From positions 206,443 to 270,442 of the forward strand of contig JAHUUI010000003.1 of NCBI GenBank assembly GCA_019218315.1: a stretch of DNA of 64,000 nucleotides, written 5' to 3'. This document shows positions 8,593 through 17,875 of the stretch, one piece after another. Under the pieces are notes generated by a model. The model was not told the DNA's origin and ran no database searches. It was given only the letters and a program-made list of their open reading frames with translations. This DNA is from Cardiobacteriaceae bacterium TAE3-ERU3. GTDB taxonomy: Bacteria > Pseudomonadota > Gammaproteobacteria > Cardiobacteriales > Cardiobacteriaceae. Position 1 is the first letter of the stretch, and the number at the start of each line of letters is the position of its first letter. The translations under genes were made by a program, and so were the position numbers.

Positions 8593-10659
8593 TTAGGCCT
8601 GCAAATACTGCTCCTTGCCAGCTAGCCAACGCGCAGAAAGTGACTCGACAAATTCAGGCTCAGCAACCAACCACGTTTCGCTGAGCCTGTTAACCAGCGG
8701 TAGCAAATCTGCATCGCGCTCCAAATCTGCAACACGCATCATCGCCTCTCCCGTCTGACGTTTACCCAGCAACTCGCCTGCGCCACGGATACGCAAATCT
8801 GCCTCTGCAATCACAAACCCATCATTACTCTCGCGCATAATCGATAGTCGCTCTTTCGCCACTGCTCCCAGCGGCGGCTGATACATCAGCAAACAATAGG
8901 ACTGCAAATCACTGCGCCCGACCCGGCCGCGCAGTTGATGTAATTGCGCCAAGCCAAAGCGCTCCGCATTTTCAATGATCATCAACGTTGCATTGCCAAC
9001 ATCAACGCCCACTTCGATCACAGTTGTCGCCACCAATAGATGCGTCTTTCCAGCGACAAAATCAGCCATCACGGCTTGCCGCTCAGCCGTTGTCATACGT
9101 CCATGCAACAGCGCAACATGGAGATCAGGTAGTTCCTGCTGTAGTTGGGCGGCCGTCGCTTCAGCATTTTCACACTCAATGACTTCGGACTCTTCAATCA
9201 GAGGACACACCCAATACGCCTGGCGTCCCTCTCGACACACCGCACCTACACGCTGCACAACGTCCATACGTTTAGCATTGCTCACCACTGCAGTCTCAAT
9301 TGCTTTACGCCCTGCAGGAAGCACATCAATCACTGAGACATCCAATTCACCATACTGACTCATGGCCAAGGTGCGTGGAATCGGCGTTGCGGTCAATACC
9401 AATTGATGAACAGCCTGACCATCAACGCCTTTTTGTTGTAAAGCCAGCCGCTGATGCACCCCAAAGCGGTGTTGTTCATCAATAACCACCAGACCGAGGC
9501 GATGATAATCTACCTGCTGCTGAAACAACGCATGTGTACCGACGATAATATGCACGTCTCCTTGCGCAATACGCTGTAAAACCTCGCGCTTATTTTTGCT
9601 TGCAAGCTTACTAACCAACATACCTATCTGCACGGGAAGGTCGCCGAGTAGTTTACGCAAGCTGGCTGCATGTTGCTCGGCAAGCAGTTCCGTGGGCGCC
9701 ATTAATACAGCCTGATAACCAGCACTAATGCATTGCAAGCAAGCAAGCAATGCAACCAATGTTTTACCGCTTCCGACATCCCCTTGCACCAAGCGCAACA
9801 TTGGCTCGGCTTGCTGCAGGTCATCGGCAATCTCTTGGCTGACACGCTGTTGCGCCGTCGTTAATGCAAATGGCAATTGCGCCTTAAGTGCCTCGACCAG
9901 CCCAACACCGCCGCCCAATATTGGCGCTGGGGTACTGCGCAAGCGGATACGCGCCTGCTGTATAGACAGCTGATGCGCGCACAACTCTTCAATTTTTAAC
10001 CGTTTAAATGCAGGATGATGACGCTCCCGCAGATCCTGCGCACTGATCTCGGCATCAGGCTGATGGATTGTACGCAGCGCACGAGGCAAGCTCAGCAATC
10101 CTTCTTTGGTTAAAGGGTCTTCAATCGGCAAGAGCTTATCCGCCGCAAGCAGCGCTTTATCCATTAATGCACGCCACCGCGATTGACCAAGGCCTTTAAT
10201 CGTTGGGTAAATGGCACTCAAGCCCTCACTCAGTACAGGCTCCTCACCGGCAGCAAGCCATTGAATCTCAGGATGATGCACTTCATAGCCATAGGCTGAA
10301 TAAACAGCTTTACCATAAAACAGACCACGACATGCTGAAGTAAACTGCCGTTGCTGATTAGGATAGAAGCGGAAAAAACGTAAACTGCACTGCCCTCCTT
10401 GGTCATCACGTACCGTCACAACTAACAAGCGGCTGCGCTTTTGAATCACTTTGACATCAACGACTTCAGCAACAAATTGCACCATCGCACCATCGCGGAA
10501 GTCACTGATCGGAGTTAATTGCGCTCGGTTTTCATAGCGCAATGGCAAATAAAACCATGCCTGCCCCAGAGTCTCAACCCCGGCACGGGCAAAGGCAGCT
10601 GCCGCCTTATCGCTGATACCCAGCGTCTTTTCTAACGGTTGATCAGCTGCCGAAGACAC
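8593..10659 (-). CDS. recG: ATP-dependent DNA helicase RecG
   Basis: Branch-migrates and reverses stalled replication forks and Holliday junctions. The 688-residue protein has the N-terminal wedge/OB domain (LPLRYENRAQLTPI), Walker A (GDVGSGKT), the DEQH box (VVIDEQHRFGVHQR), TATPIPRTLAMS, and the C-terminal QLRGRVGRS helicase motif. It is the last gene of the rpoZ-spoT-ridA-recG block, as in many gammaproteobacteria, and begins one base from the ridA stop. Confidence 0.97.
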   Translation of the reverse strand: MSSAADQPLEKTLGISDKAAAAFARAGVETLGQAWFYLPLRYENRAQLTPISDFRDGAMVQFVAEVVDVKVIQKRSRLLVVTVRDDQGGQCSLRFFRFYPNQQRQFTSACRGLFYGKAVYSAYGYEVHHPEIQWLAAGEEPVLSEGLSAIYPTIKGLGQSRWRALMDKALLAADKLLPIEDPLTKEGLLSLPRALRTIHQPDAEISAQDLRERHHPAFKRLKIEELCAHQLSIQQARIRLRSTPAPILGGGVGLVEALKAQLPFALTTAQQRVSQEIADDLQQAEPMLRLVQGDVGSGKTLVALLACLQCISAGYQAVLMAPTELLAEQHAASLRKLLGDLPVQIGMLVSKLASKNKREVLQRIAQGDVHIIVGTHALFQQQVDYHRLGLVVIDEQHRFGVHQRLALQQKGVDGQAVHQLVLTATPIPRTLAMSQYGELDVSVIDVLPAGRKAIETAVVSNAKRMDVVQRVGAVCREGRQAYWVCPLIEESEVIECENAEATAAQLQQELPDLHVALLHGRMTTAERQAVMADFVAGKTHLLVATTVIEVGVDVGNATLMIIENAERFGLAQLHQLRGRVGRSDLQSYCLLMYQPPLGAVAKERLSIMRESNDGFVIAEADLRIRGAGELLGKRQTGEAMMRVADLERDADLLPLVNRLSETWLVAEPEFVESLSARWLAGKEQYLQA

Positions 10660-10660
10660 A

Positions 10661-11041
10661 TCAATCCAACGAAAGAACGGCTTCCATCTCTACCAATGCC
10701 CCTTTAGGCAATGCCGAAACCTCTATCGCTGCACGTGCCGGATACGGCTCAGCAAAGCGTGCGCTCATGATTTCATTGAGTACGTCAAACTGACCAAGAT
10801 CAGTAAGATAAATATTGAGTTTGGCAATATTGGATAAAGCACCACCAGCAGCAACGCAAACTGCTTCAAGGTTATCAAAGACCTGACGCACTTGCGCTTC
10901 AACCCCCTCAACCAACTCCATCGTCTCTGGGTTGAGCGGAATCTGCCCGGAAAGGAAGACTAAATTACCGCAGCGTACAGCTTGCGAATATGGGCCGATA
11001 GCTTGAGGTGCTTGGTCAGTATGAATAACAGAACGGGTCAT
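10661..11041 (-). CDS. ridA: RidA family reactive-intermediate deaminase
   Basis: A 126-residue YjgF/YER057c/UK114 protein that hydrolyses reactive enamine/imine intermediates released by PLP enzymes, protecting PLP enzymes in the cytoplasm. Seen: the start [21 protein letters not shown], the middle [26 protein letters not shown] with the family's conserved region, and the end [19 protein letters not shown] containing the key Arg. It lies between spoT and recG; in E. coli that interval is occupied by trmH. Confidence 0.94.
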   Translation of the reverse strand: MTRSVIHTDQAPQAIGPYSQAVRCGNLVFLSGQIPLNPETMELVEGVEAQVRQVFDNLEAVCVAAGGALSNIAKLNIYLTDLGQFDVLNEIMSARFAEPYPARAAIEVSALPKGALVEMEAVLSLD

Positions 11042-11098
11042 GATTTTTCCTTTCAGCTAAAAATAGAATCGTCAGTACATATACCGACGGCAAAAATA

Positions 11099-13288
11099 CT
11101 ACAGACGCTTGATCTCGACGACACCACGCTGACTCCGCAATTGACGGACGATTTCAGCCAGGTGATCGCGATCATGCACTTGGAAATAACAGCGCAGAAT
11201 GCGCATACTCTTGTTGTGATCGGCCGGCTCAATATCCATGCCTGTAATATTGGCATTTGCATCGCCAATAACACTGGTCAAATCAGCCATCATACGGCGA
11301 CGATCCTCAACCAGAATACTCAACGCAGCATCAAAGAAGCCTTGGGTTTTCTTCGCCCATTCGACCCGGACCCAATCACGCGTATCGGAATTCTGCGCAC
11401 GCACACAATCCCGGCGGTGAATTTTGACTCCAAGCCGCGGCTTCATATGGCCCAAAATAGGCTCATATGGCAAAGGATAACAGCACTCACCAAAATGTAT
11501 GGCGCTATCGAGTGCACTACTAACCTCAAGCACTTCTTCCCTATCGTCAACCACCTGTTGACCAATCAAGCTTGAAGCAATCAATAGCGGCTGACGCTTA
11601 TCGTGGCCAATTTCTGCGAACAACGCATCGCGGCTCAGGTCATGCTCATTTAAATACTTATCAAACGCTTCATCATCAATGCTTTCAAGGCTGCCACCAA
11701 GGCGGCGCAGCGCTACATCAAGCAACCGCTTGCCCAGCATAATAGCTTCTTGATCAGCCATATTGCGGATATGGTGGCGAATTGCAGCACGTGCTCGCGC
11801 TGTCACGACAAAACGCAACCAGCCGGCTTGCGGCTTACTCTTGCTGTTGCGGATAATCTCCACTGTCTGCCCCGGACCAAGCGGCTGATAAAGTGGCCAT
11901 TTTTCACCATTAACGCGTGCCGCAACACACTCATCACCAATTTTCGTGTGCAAGGCATACGCAAAATCAACTGGCGTCGCGCCACGTGGCAAATCAATAA
12001 CCTTACCCTGCGGGGTGTAGGCATGAATATCACCCTGAGCAAGCTCTTTTTTGACCGCATCGTAGAACTCAAGCGGATCATGGGTTATGTTCTGCACATC
12101 TTTCAGGCGCAGTAACCAATCACGCATATACTTTTCTGCTTGTAGCGTATGGGCTTGTTTGGTAACGCTACGGTCTTTAATATGCTGATGCCAGACGGCA
12201 ATAATGCCGGTTTCAGCAAGACTATGCATTTCTTTGGTACGGATCTGAACGTTAAGCACTTCGCTGTTATCGAGCAACACACTCGTGTGCAATGAGCGAT
12301 AGCCATTACTTTTCGGCGCAGCAATAAAATCTTCAAATTTTCTTGAAACCGGGCGGTATTTACTGTGCAAACAACCGAGAACCCGATAACAGTCGTCCTC
12401 AGTCTCAGTAATAATTCTGATCGGAATCGTATGGCACGCAGCAGCAAAATTATTGTGCTTGCGCTTCATGCGCTGATACAAACCCCATAAATGGCGCTGA
12501 CGTTTATTGATTGACGCTTTAATACCCAACTCTTTGAGTAGCGGATTCAGGTCACTGCGAACACGCTCAAGAATTTCATTGTGAACAAAACGTTCCATAT
12601 AGCGCTTCTTGAGCACTGCATAACGCCAAGGATAAAGGTGGGAAAAAGCGAGATCTTCAAGCTGAATACGAAAATAAAACAGCCCCAACTTACCAGCAAT
12701 TGAGGAATAGACATCCAGCGTTTCTTTGGCTTTACGAATACGCTTATCAGGGCGCAATGCGCCAAGTGTCTGCATATTATGTAAGCGATCGGCAAGCTTA
12801 ATGATAATAACGCGCGGATCATCAGTCGTGGCGACAAACATTTTTTTGAAGCTCTCGGCTTGAACTTCCATCACGCCTTGATCACCAAGCCGCTCAAGCT
12901 TACTTACGCCGTCAACCATTGCTGTAACGGCTTTACCAAAAACGGCCTCCATTTCAGCATTGGTTACCGCAGTATCTTCCAATACATCATGCAAAAGTGC
13001 GCCTTGCAAAACAGGCAAATCAAAGCGCTGCAATGCCAAAATTCGGCAAACTTCTATCGGGTGCGTGAAGTACGGACCACCAGATTGACGCATTTGGCCT
13101 TCATGCGCCCGCGCACCATAAGTTGCGGTCTCACAAAGTACCTTCTGCTCATCTTCATTTAAGTACGCATCTGTGACCTGCCGCAGACGGTCAAAGCTTT
13201 CATAAAGCGCCTTTTCGCCAGTCAAGCCCGAGAAATCAAGGCCCTCAGATAAAGCCGAACTGGTAGCTGACTCCGACCCCGTACCCAT
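11099..13288 (-). CDS. spoT: Bifunctional (p)ppGpp synthetase/hydrolase SpoT
   Basis: A 729-residue RSH protein that makes and degrades (p)ppGpp, the stringent-response alarmone. Domains in order: HD hydrolase (YFTHPIEVCRIL, then LLHDVLEDT, with metal-binding His and Asp intact), synthetase (FEDFIAAPKSNGYRSLHTSV, NVQIRTKEMH), TGS (AYTPQGKVIDLPRGATPVDFA) and a C-terminal ACT domain (GMDIEPADHNKS). Because the HD motif is intact, SpoT/Rel is a better name than RelA. The gene follows rpoZ by ten bases, the usual gammaproteobacterial arrangement. Confidence 0.96.
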   Translation of the reverse strand: MGTGSESATSSALSEGLDFSGLTGEKALYESFDRLRQVTDAYLNEDEQKVLCETATYGARAHEGQMRQSGGPYFTHPIEVCRILALQRFDLPVLQGALLHDVLEDTAVTNAEMEAVFGKAVTAMVDGVSKLERLGDQGVMEVQAESFKKMFVATTDDPRVIIIKLADRLHNMQTLGALRPDKRIRKAKETLDVYSSIAGKLGLFYFRIQLEDLAFSHLYPWRYAVLKKRYMERFVHNEILERVRSDLNPLLKELGIKASINKRQRHLWGLYQRMKRKHNNFAAACHTIPIRIITETEDDCYRVLGCLHSKYRPVSRKFEDFIAAPKSNGYRSLHTSVLLDNSEVLNVQIRTKEMHSLAETGIIAVWHQHIKDRSVTKQAHTLQAEKYMRDWLLRLKDVQNITHDPLEFYDAVKKELAQGDIHAYTPQGKVIDLPRGATPVDFAYALHTKIGDECVAARVNGEKWPLYQPLGPGQTVEIIRNSKSKPQAGWLRFVVTARARAAIRHHIRNMADQEAIMLGKRLLDVALRRLGGSLESIDDEAFDKYLNEHDLSRDALFAEIGHDKRQPLLIASSLIGQQVVDDREEVLEVSSALDSAIHFGECCYPLPYEPILGHMKPRLGVKIHRRDCVRAQNSDTRDWVRVEWAKKTQGFFDAALSILVEDRRRMMADLTSVIGDANANITGMDIEPADHNKSMRILRCYFQVHDRDHLAEIVRQLRSQRGVVEIKRL

Positions 13289-13298
13289 GTTTTATGCC

Positions 13299-13520
13299 TT
13301 ATTCGCTAATACTGTCGCTGTCGCTAGAAAGGATATGACCAATACTGGTCTTCCCGTCTTCAATCTCACGCAATGCAATTACGGTTGGCTTGTCATTTTC
13401 CTCGCTGACCATTGGCTGATGCCCCAAGCTGATCTGGCGCGCACGTTTAGAAGCCGCAAGTACTAAGCGAAATCGGTTATTTTCTGTTTTAAGACAATCT
13501 TCTACAGTAACTCTTGCCAT
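13299..13520 (-). CDS. rpoZ: RNA polymerase omega subunit
   Basis: A 73-residue omega subunit that helps assemble RNA polymerase by folding beta-prime. The start [29 protein letters not shown] is typical, including the NRF.LV..A..RA.Q core. It is slightly shorter than the E. coli protein (91). It is the first gene of the minus-strand block; a perfect inverted repeat sits just upstream. Confidence 0.96.
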   Translation of the reverse strand: MARVTVEDCLKTENNRFRLVLAASKRARQISLGHQPMVSEENDKPTVIALREIEDGKTSIGHILSSDSDSISE

Positions 13521-13538
13521 GATAATTTCCTATTAAAA

Positions 13539-13556
13539 ACACTAAACTATTAGTGT
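13539..13556 (-). promoter_or_regulatory. Perfect inverted repeat upstream of rpoZ
   Basis: ACACTAAACTATTAGTGT has two 7-base arms around a 4-base centre, 18 bases before the rpoZ start codon. It could be an operator for a dimeric repressor or a small hairpin in the rpoZ leader. No regulator with this target is identifiable in the window. Confidence 0.45.
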
Positions 13557-13688
13557 ATCAAAATGCAGCAGTACCAGTGCGGCTTTTTTACCCAATGGAA
13601 ATAAATTTGTTGTCAGCGGCCATCAAGCTGAATAATTCTGAAAACCACTCAGAGATACCAACAAAGCCCTTATCCTAGAGCCCTCACA

Positions 13689-14090
13689 CTATTTTTTGCC
13701 AAAAATCCCACCAAAGTTCACATGAAGATTACCCTCATCTTCTTGTGTGATTGCACGACAATTATTGAGCAATACGTTTTCACCATCACTAAGTGAGAAC
13801 ATTACGCCATCTATGCTTGCCCAGCGCAGTGGTGCTAATGTAGCAACAACCCCCTCACTGCCTCGCTCAACCACATCAAGCACTTGCTTGCCGTCTTCCG
13901 TCTCAACCGTTGCTGTATAGCGGCCAGCACGATTAGCGTATTCGACCGCGACTTTACCCACCTCACAGTGATAGAGCCAGCGCGACTGCGCACCATCAGC
14001 CACCTCAGGAATCCCGCGCAAAGCAACTTGCTGCGCACAGCCAGCAAAAACAAGTACTACGGCGAGCCCCATAGAAATTCTAGTAAACAT
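13689..14090 (-). CDS. Putative lipoprotein, MliC-like
   Basis: Starting at the ATG at 14090 this encodes 133 residues: a short signal sequence (MFTRISMGLAVVLVFAGC) with a plausible lipobox FAGC, then a small beta-rich domain. The pattern W.YHCEVG, repeated V.Y.N and a terminal NNC pair resembles the MliC/PliC lysozyme-inhibitor fold, where two cysteines frame the domain; this assignment is tentative. The open frame continues upstream to 14246 but that stretch lies inside metF. Its start overlaps the metF stop by 11 bases (14080-14090), suggesting coupled translation. Confidence 0.72.
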   Translation of the reverse strand: MFTRISMGLAVVLVFAGCAQQVALRGIPEVADGAQSRWLYHCEVGKVAVEYANRAGRYTATVETEDGKQVLDVVERGSEGVVATLAPLRWASIDGVMFSLSDGENVLLNNCRAITQEDEGNLHVNFGGIFGKK

Positions 14091-14973
14091 TAAACCCTTC
14101 CTTTTTCCACTCAAAACGCCCAGCTTCAACAGCATGAATCCACTCCATAGTACGCGCAAAGCCGCCCAATGGATAAAAATGCAAGCCGGTAATACGGTGC
14201 TGAGGCTCAGCTGCACAAAACCCGGCCAATTGCATGATAATTTCATCCGGCGCTGAGGTAGACATTAAATGCCGTAAGCCTCTATTGTTTTTCAATAAGT
14301 AGGACATCGACGGCCCAATACCACAAGCTTTGGCATGCTTAACAAGCGTTGCCACGGTTGCCAAACCTGCAATACCGACACGCAAAGGAAGTGTAACGTT
14401 GCGCTCAAACAGTTGGTTTTGCCACGCAATGACTGGCTCTACTGCAAAGCAAAATTGCGTGACAAACCAGTATTTTCTCGGATGCTCTGCAGTATAAAGC
14501 TGCTTAAAGATCTCTGCATAGCGCAAATCATCCCTTGCTATATCAGGGCTGCCTTCAGGGTGGCCGGCAAAGCCAATGCCAGTAAAATCATACTCTTCGA
14601 GCAAGCCGTCTTGAAGCATTTTTTGCACAGAATAGTAAGGCCCCTTGGACTGACTCAGAGCACCCGCAATCAATAAAATATCCTTTATTTCCAGATCATT
14701 GAGCCTACCAAGCACTTTACGCAATTGTGCCTCGCTCTCAATACTGCGCAAAGCCAAATGCGGCACGGGCCGCATTCCCTGCTGTTTTAAAACAGATGCC
14801 GTTTCGATCGTATCTTCCACGGAAGATCCGGGTAAAAAGGTCACATAAACTTGCGTAGCGGGTTTCAACCAGCGGTTAAAATCACCAATATCACGTGCGG
14901 CTTTAGGAGTTACTTCTATAGAGTAATCTCGCAATAGCGCCTGAATATCTTCTTTACTTGGGTGGTTATTCAC
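14080..14973 (-). CDS. metF: Methylenetetrahydrofolate reductase family protein
   Basis: A 297-residue FAD-dependent TIM-barrel protein of the MTHFR family, expected to reduce methylenetetrahydrofolate to methyltetrahydrofolate for methionine synthesis. Seen: VYVTFLPGSSVEDTIETA, RPVPHLALRSI, DILLIAG and FTGIGFAGHPEGSPDI, the last being the usual GYPE.HP region in a variant form. The divergence from E. coli MetF means a related folate-linked role is possible. It lies ten bases after pdxH in a hemL-pdxH-metF-lipoprotein run. Confidence 0.83.
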   Translation of the reverse strand: MNNHPSKEDIQALLRDYSIEVTPKAARDIGDFNRWLKPATQVYVTFLPGSSVEDTIETASVLKQQGMRPVPHLALRSIESEAQLRKVLGRLNDLEIKDILLIAGALSQSKGPYYSVQKMLQDGLLEEYDFTGIGFAGHPEGSPDIARDDLRYAEIFKQLYTAEHPRKYWFVTQFCFAVEPVIAWQNQLFERNVTLPLRVGIAGLATVATLVKHAKACGIGPSMSYLLKNNRGLRHLMSTSAPDEIIMQLAGFCAAEPQHRITGLHFYPLGGFARTMEWIHAVEAGRFEWKKEGFNVY

Positions 14974-14983
14974 TTATTCTCCT

Positions 14984-15625
14984 CTAAGGCGCCAGCCGGT
15001 TAATGAACCAGTCTTTTTCTGATGACAGCTGATAAACGAAACGGTCATGGAGTCTATTCGGCTGCCCTTGCCAAAATTCAATGCTATGTGGACGAATTCG
15101 GTATCCTCCCCAAAAGTCCGGTAGCGGAACATCTCCTTCAGCAAATTTTTCTTTCATTTTAGCCCACTGCTGCATCAACAGTGTACGCGAATTAATCACT
15201 TGGCTCTGTGGAGAAGCCCATGCCCCCAATTGACTGTCTTTAGGTCGACTTAAAAAATAGCGTAAGCTTTGCGCTCGGCTGACCTTTTCAGCAACGCCTT
15301 CTATCTTTACCTGTCGCTGCAGTCCAAACCAAGGGAATAACATGGACACTGCCGCATTTTCAGCAATCTCTTTCGCTTTACGGCTGTGGTAATTAGTGTA
15401 AAAAACGAAGCCATCGTGATCAAAATACTTCAGCAGTACCGTACGTTGTGAAGGTCGACCATCGGGGCCGACCGTAGCCAAGACAAACGCATTGGGTTCA
15501 GCCATCGCTGAGCCCAATGCCTCATCAAACCACTTGGCAAATTGCACAATAGGATCGTCCGCAAGCTGCTCGCGCTCGAGCGGCTGATGGTCATTAAAAT
15601 CATGGCGAACGTGCCCGATATCCAT
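14984..15625 (-). CDS. pdxH: Pyridoxamine 5'-phosphate oxidase
   Basis: Oxidises pyridoxine or pyridoxamine phosphate to pyridoxal 5'-phosphate using FMN. The 213-residue protein has the family landmarks: PNAFVLATVGPDGRPSQRTVLLK, FVFYTNYHSRKAKEI, the FMN-site segment VSMLFPWFGLQRQVKIEG, and the C-terminal PDFWGGYRI.PHSIEFWQG. Its ATG overlaps the hemL stop by one base; HemL is itself a PLP enzyme, which makes the pairing logical. Confidence 0.96.
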   Translation of the reverse strand: MDIGHVRHDFNDHQPLEREQLADDPIVQFAKWFDEALGSAMAEPNAFVLATVGPDGRPSQRTVLLKYFDHDGFVFYTNYHSRKAKEIAENAAVSMLFPWFGLQRQVKIEGVAEKVSRAQSLRYFLSRPKDSQLGAWASPQSQVINSRTLLMQQWAKMKEKFAEGDVPLPDFWGGYRIRPHSIEFWQGQPNRLHDRFVYQLSSEKDWFINRLAP

Positions 15626-16905
15626 TATTCGAGGTTGGCTAGGACGTGGTCAAAGGCGCGTAAAGTCGCCTCGATTTCTTCATCACCATGCGCAGAAGAA
15701 ACAAACAGCGTCTCAAAGGCTGATGGCGCAAGATAAATGCCTTCTTCAAGCATAGCGTGAAAAAATGCTGCGTAGCGCTTTGTGTCGCACGCCTGAACAG
15801 CTGCAAAATTATCAACCTTATCCGCATCGGTAAAGAAGAACCCAAGCATACCGCAAACCTGATTAACCACCATCGGCACACCGTGCTTTTCAGCCGCCTT
15901 GCGGATACCGTCAGCCAGTTTTTCCGTAGTCGCATTCAGGCGATCGTAAAAGCCTTGCACATCGGTCAAATTCAAATTAGCGATACCGGCCGCCATAGCG
16001 ACTGGATTACCCGAGAGCGTACCCGCTTGATAAACGCCACCAATAGGCGCGAGCTTATCCATAATATCTGCACGGCCGCCAAAAGCACCAACTGGCATAC
16101 CGCCGCCAATGACTTTACCGAACGTACTCAAATCAGGCTTGATACCAAACAACTCTTGCGCACCGGCCTTAGCCACACGGAAGCCCGTCATTACCTCGTC
16201 AAAAATCAATACCGTACCGTATTCATCGCACAGAATACGCAAGCGCTGTAAAAACTCTTGTGAAGGCGGCACGCAATTCATATTGCCGGCAATTGGCTCA
16301 ACAATCACCGTCGCCAATTTATCGCCATGCTCGGCAAAAGCCTGCTCAAGCGCGTCAATATCATTGAAAGCAGCAGTAATCGTGTGCTTGGCATAAGCCG
16401 TCGGGACGCCCGGTGAATTAGGTACGCCGAGGGTCAATGCGCCAGAACCAGCAGCGACCAGCAACCCATCCGAATGACCATGATAACAGCCAGCAAATTT
16501 CAAAATATCATCTCGGCCAGTGTAAGCGCGCGCCAAACGGATCGCGCTCATGGTTGCTTCTGTGCCTGAGTTACACATCCGCACTTTATCTACCGAAGGT
16601 ACGCGCGCAACAATCATCTCAGCCATCAGTGTTTCAGCTTCTGTCGGCGCACCAAAACTCAAACCATCCTGAGCAGCATTAATCACCGCCTCACGGACTT
16701 TCTCATGGTTATGGCCAGCGATCATTGGGCCAAATGAGCCGACATAGTCAATATAGCGCTTACCATCAATATCAAATATGTATGCACCCTGCGCACGAGC
16801 AATGAAGCGCGGCGAACCGCCGACTGATTGAAAAGCCCGCACAGGCGAATTCACACCACCCGGGATGACTTGACTGGCACGTTCAAAGGCCTGTACTGAT
16901 GACAT
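15625..16905 (-). CDS. hemL: Glutamate-1-semialdehyde 2,1-aminomutase
   Basis: Converts glutamate-1-semialdehyde to 5-aminolevulinate in C5-pathway tetrapyrrole synthesis, with PLP as cofactor. At 426 residues it has family length. Seen: [12 protein letters not shown] near the start, the [16 protein letters not shown] cofactor region, [10 protein letters not shown], and the PLP lysine in [16 protein letters not shown]. It is the promoter-proximal gene of the hemL-pdxH-metF run and is divergent from rpsT. Confidence 0.97.
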   Translation of the reverse strand: MSSVQAFERASQVIPGGVNSPVRAFQSVGGSPRFIARAQGAYIFDIDGKRYIDYVGSFGPMIAGHNHEKVREAVINAAQDGLSFGAPTEAETLMAEMIVARVPSVDKVRMCNSGTEATMSAIRLARAYTGRDDILKFAGCYHGHSDGLLVAAGSGALTLGVPNSPGVPTAYAKHTITAAFNDIDALEQAFAEHGDKLATVIVEPIAGNMNCVPPSQEFLQRLRILCDEYGTVLIFDEVMTGFRVAKAGAQELFGIKPDLSTFGKVIGGGMPVGAFGGRADIMDKLAPIGGVYQAGTLSGNPVAMAAGIANLNLTDVQGFYDRLNATTEKLADGIRKAAEKHGVPMVVNQVCGMLGFFFTDADKVDNFAAVQACDTKRYAAFFHAMLEEGIYLAPSAFETLFVSSAHGDEEIEATLRAFDHVLANLE

Positions 16906-17002
16906 AAAAAATACACCCTGATCTGAAACTAAAGTTGCTATTTTAATATAAAAAACCTATAAATTTAAGTTTATTATCCAAATGCAGGCATTTCCACCAT
17001 GA

Positions 17003-17031
17003 TTGACATACGCTGATTTTTCAGGCATTAT
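17003..17031 (+). promoter_or_regulatory. Predicted sigma-70 promoter of rpsT
   Basis: A consensus -35 box TTGACA (17003-17008) is followed after 17 bases by CATTAT (17026-17031). The next bases are GC-rich (CGCGCCC), a discriminator of the kind that makes ribosomal promoters sensitive to ppGpp. The start codon lies about 95 bases downstream of the expected start point. Inferred from sequence only. Confidence 0.6.
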
Positions 17032-17133
17032 TCGCGCCCTTAGTGCCCACCAGCATAACCAAAACATCGTCATTAACAACAATATTCTGGCGATTATTTT
17101 TTATTTAACAGATTGTTCTAATAGGAGTTTACA

Positions 17134-17397
17134 TTGGCCAATTCCGTCCAAGCGAAAAAGCGCGTCAAGCAGGCTGAGAAAGCCCACGCACGCAATGCCA
17201 GCCAGCGCTCAAGCATGCGTAGCGCTGTAAAAAAAGTTCTGCGTTCTATCAATGAGAACGACAAAGATGCAGCACAAAAGAATTACACTTATGCTTGCAG
17301 CTTACTTGATCGTGCTGCTGGCAAAGGTCTGATTCACAAGAATAAGGCTTCACGCCTGAAGAGCCGTATCAACGCTAAAGTCAAAGCAATGGCTTAA
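17134..17397 (+). CDS. rpsT: 30S ribosomal protein S20
   Basis: An 87-residue basic primary-binding protein of the 30S body. The sequence begins MANSVQAKKRVKQAEK and includes RSSMRSAVKKV, typical of S20. The start codon is TTG at 17134, preceded by AGGAG; no in-frame ATG lies nearby. E. coli rpsT also starts at UUG, which is part of its translational autoregulation, so the same control may apply. Confidence 0.97.
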   Translation: MANSVQAKKRVKQAEKAHARNASQRSSMRSAVKKVLRSINENDKDAAQKNYTYACSLLDRAAGKGLIHKNKASRLKSRINAKVKAMA

Positions 17398-17416
17398 GCC
17401 TTTCGGCAATAGATAT

Positions 17417-17442
17417 AAAACCCGCTTTAGCGGGTTTTTTTC
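17417..17442 (+). terminator. Intrinsic terminator of rpsT
   Basis: The hairpin AACCCGC-TTTA-GCGGGTT followed by a run of T lies about 20 bases after the rpsT stop codon. Confidence 0.9.
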
Positions 17443-17473
17443 TATCCAACCATATTTTTAATCATAAAAAACA

Positions 17474-17866
17474 ATGGACACCCCAAAGAAACAGGACTAC
17501 GCCTCAACCCTCAAAGGCAAACACGGCATTAAACGCCTGATTAATGCTATAGGCTATTCTCGTGATGGTATCAAAGCCGCCTTTGAAGAAGCCGGATTTC
17601 GAGAGCTACTGCTCCTGCACGCTGTTCTGTTAATTATTCTGTGCTTCGTCCATTTTTCTCTACCCGTCAAAATGATATTGGTCATGGCTTCATTTATGTC
17701 GTTGATTGTTGAGCTATTCAATACCGGCATCGAAGCTTCGGTTGACCACACATCACTTGAAAGACACCCTCTTGCCAAGCGCGCCAAAGACGTGGGCTCA
17801 GCCGCACAATACACCAGCTTAACCATGATCGCCGTATTGTGGATTATGGCGGCTACACTTGGCTAA
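17474..17866 (+). CDS. dgkA: Diacylglycerol kinase
   Basis: Phosphorylates diacylglycerol to phosphatidic acid in the inner membrane, recycling lipid released during envelope glycan synthesis. The 130-residue protein has an N-terminal amphipathic stretch, three hydrophobic segments and the DgkA signature E.FNTGIEASVDHTS...LAKRAKDVGSAA near residues 76-108. It follows the rpsT terminator, so it probably has its own promoter, and converges on hflD. Confidence 0.94.
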   Translation: MDTPKKQDYASTLKGKHGIKRLINAIGYSRDGIKAAFEEAGFRELLLLHAVLLIILCFVHFSLPVKMILVMASFMSLIVELFNTGIEASVDHTSLERHPLAKRAKDVGSAAQYTSLTMIAVLWIMAATLG

Positions 17867-17875
17867 TTGATCTAA

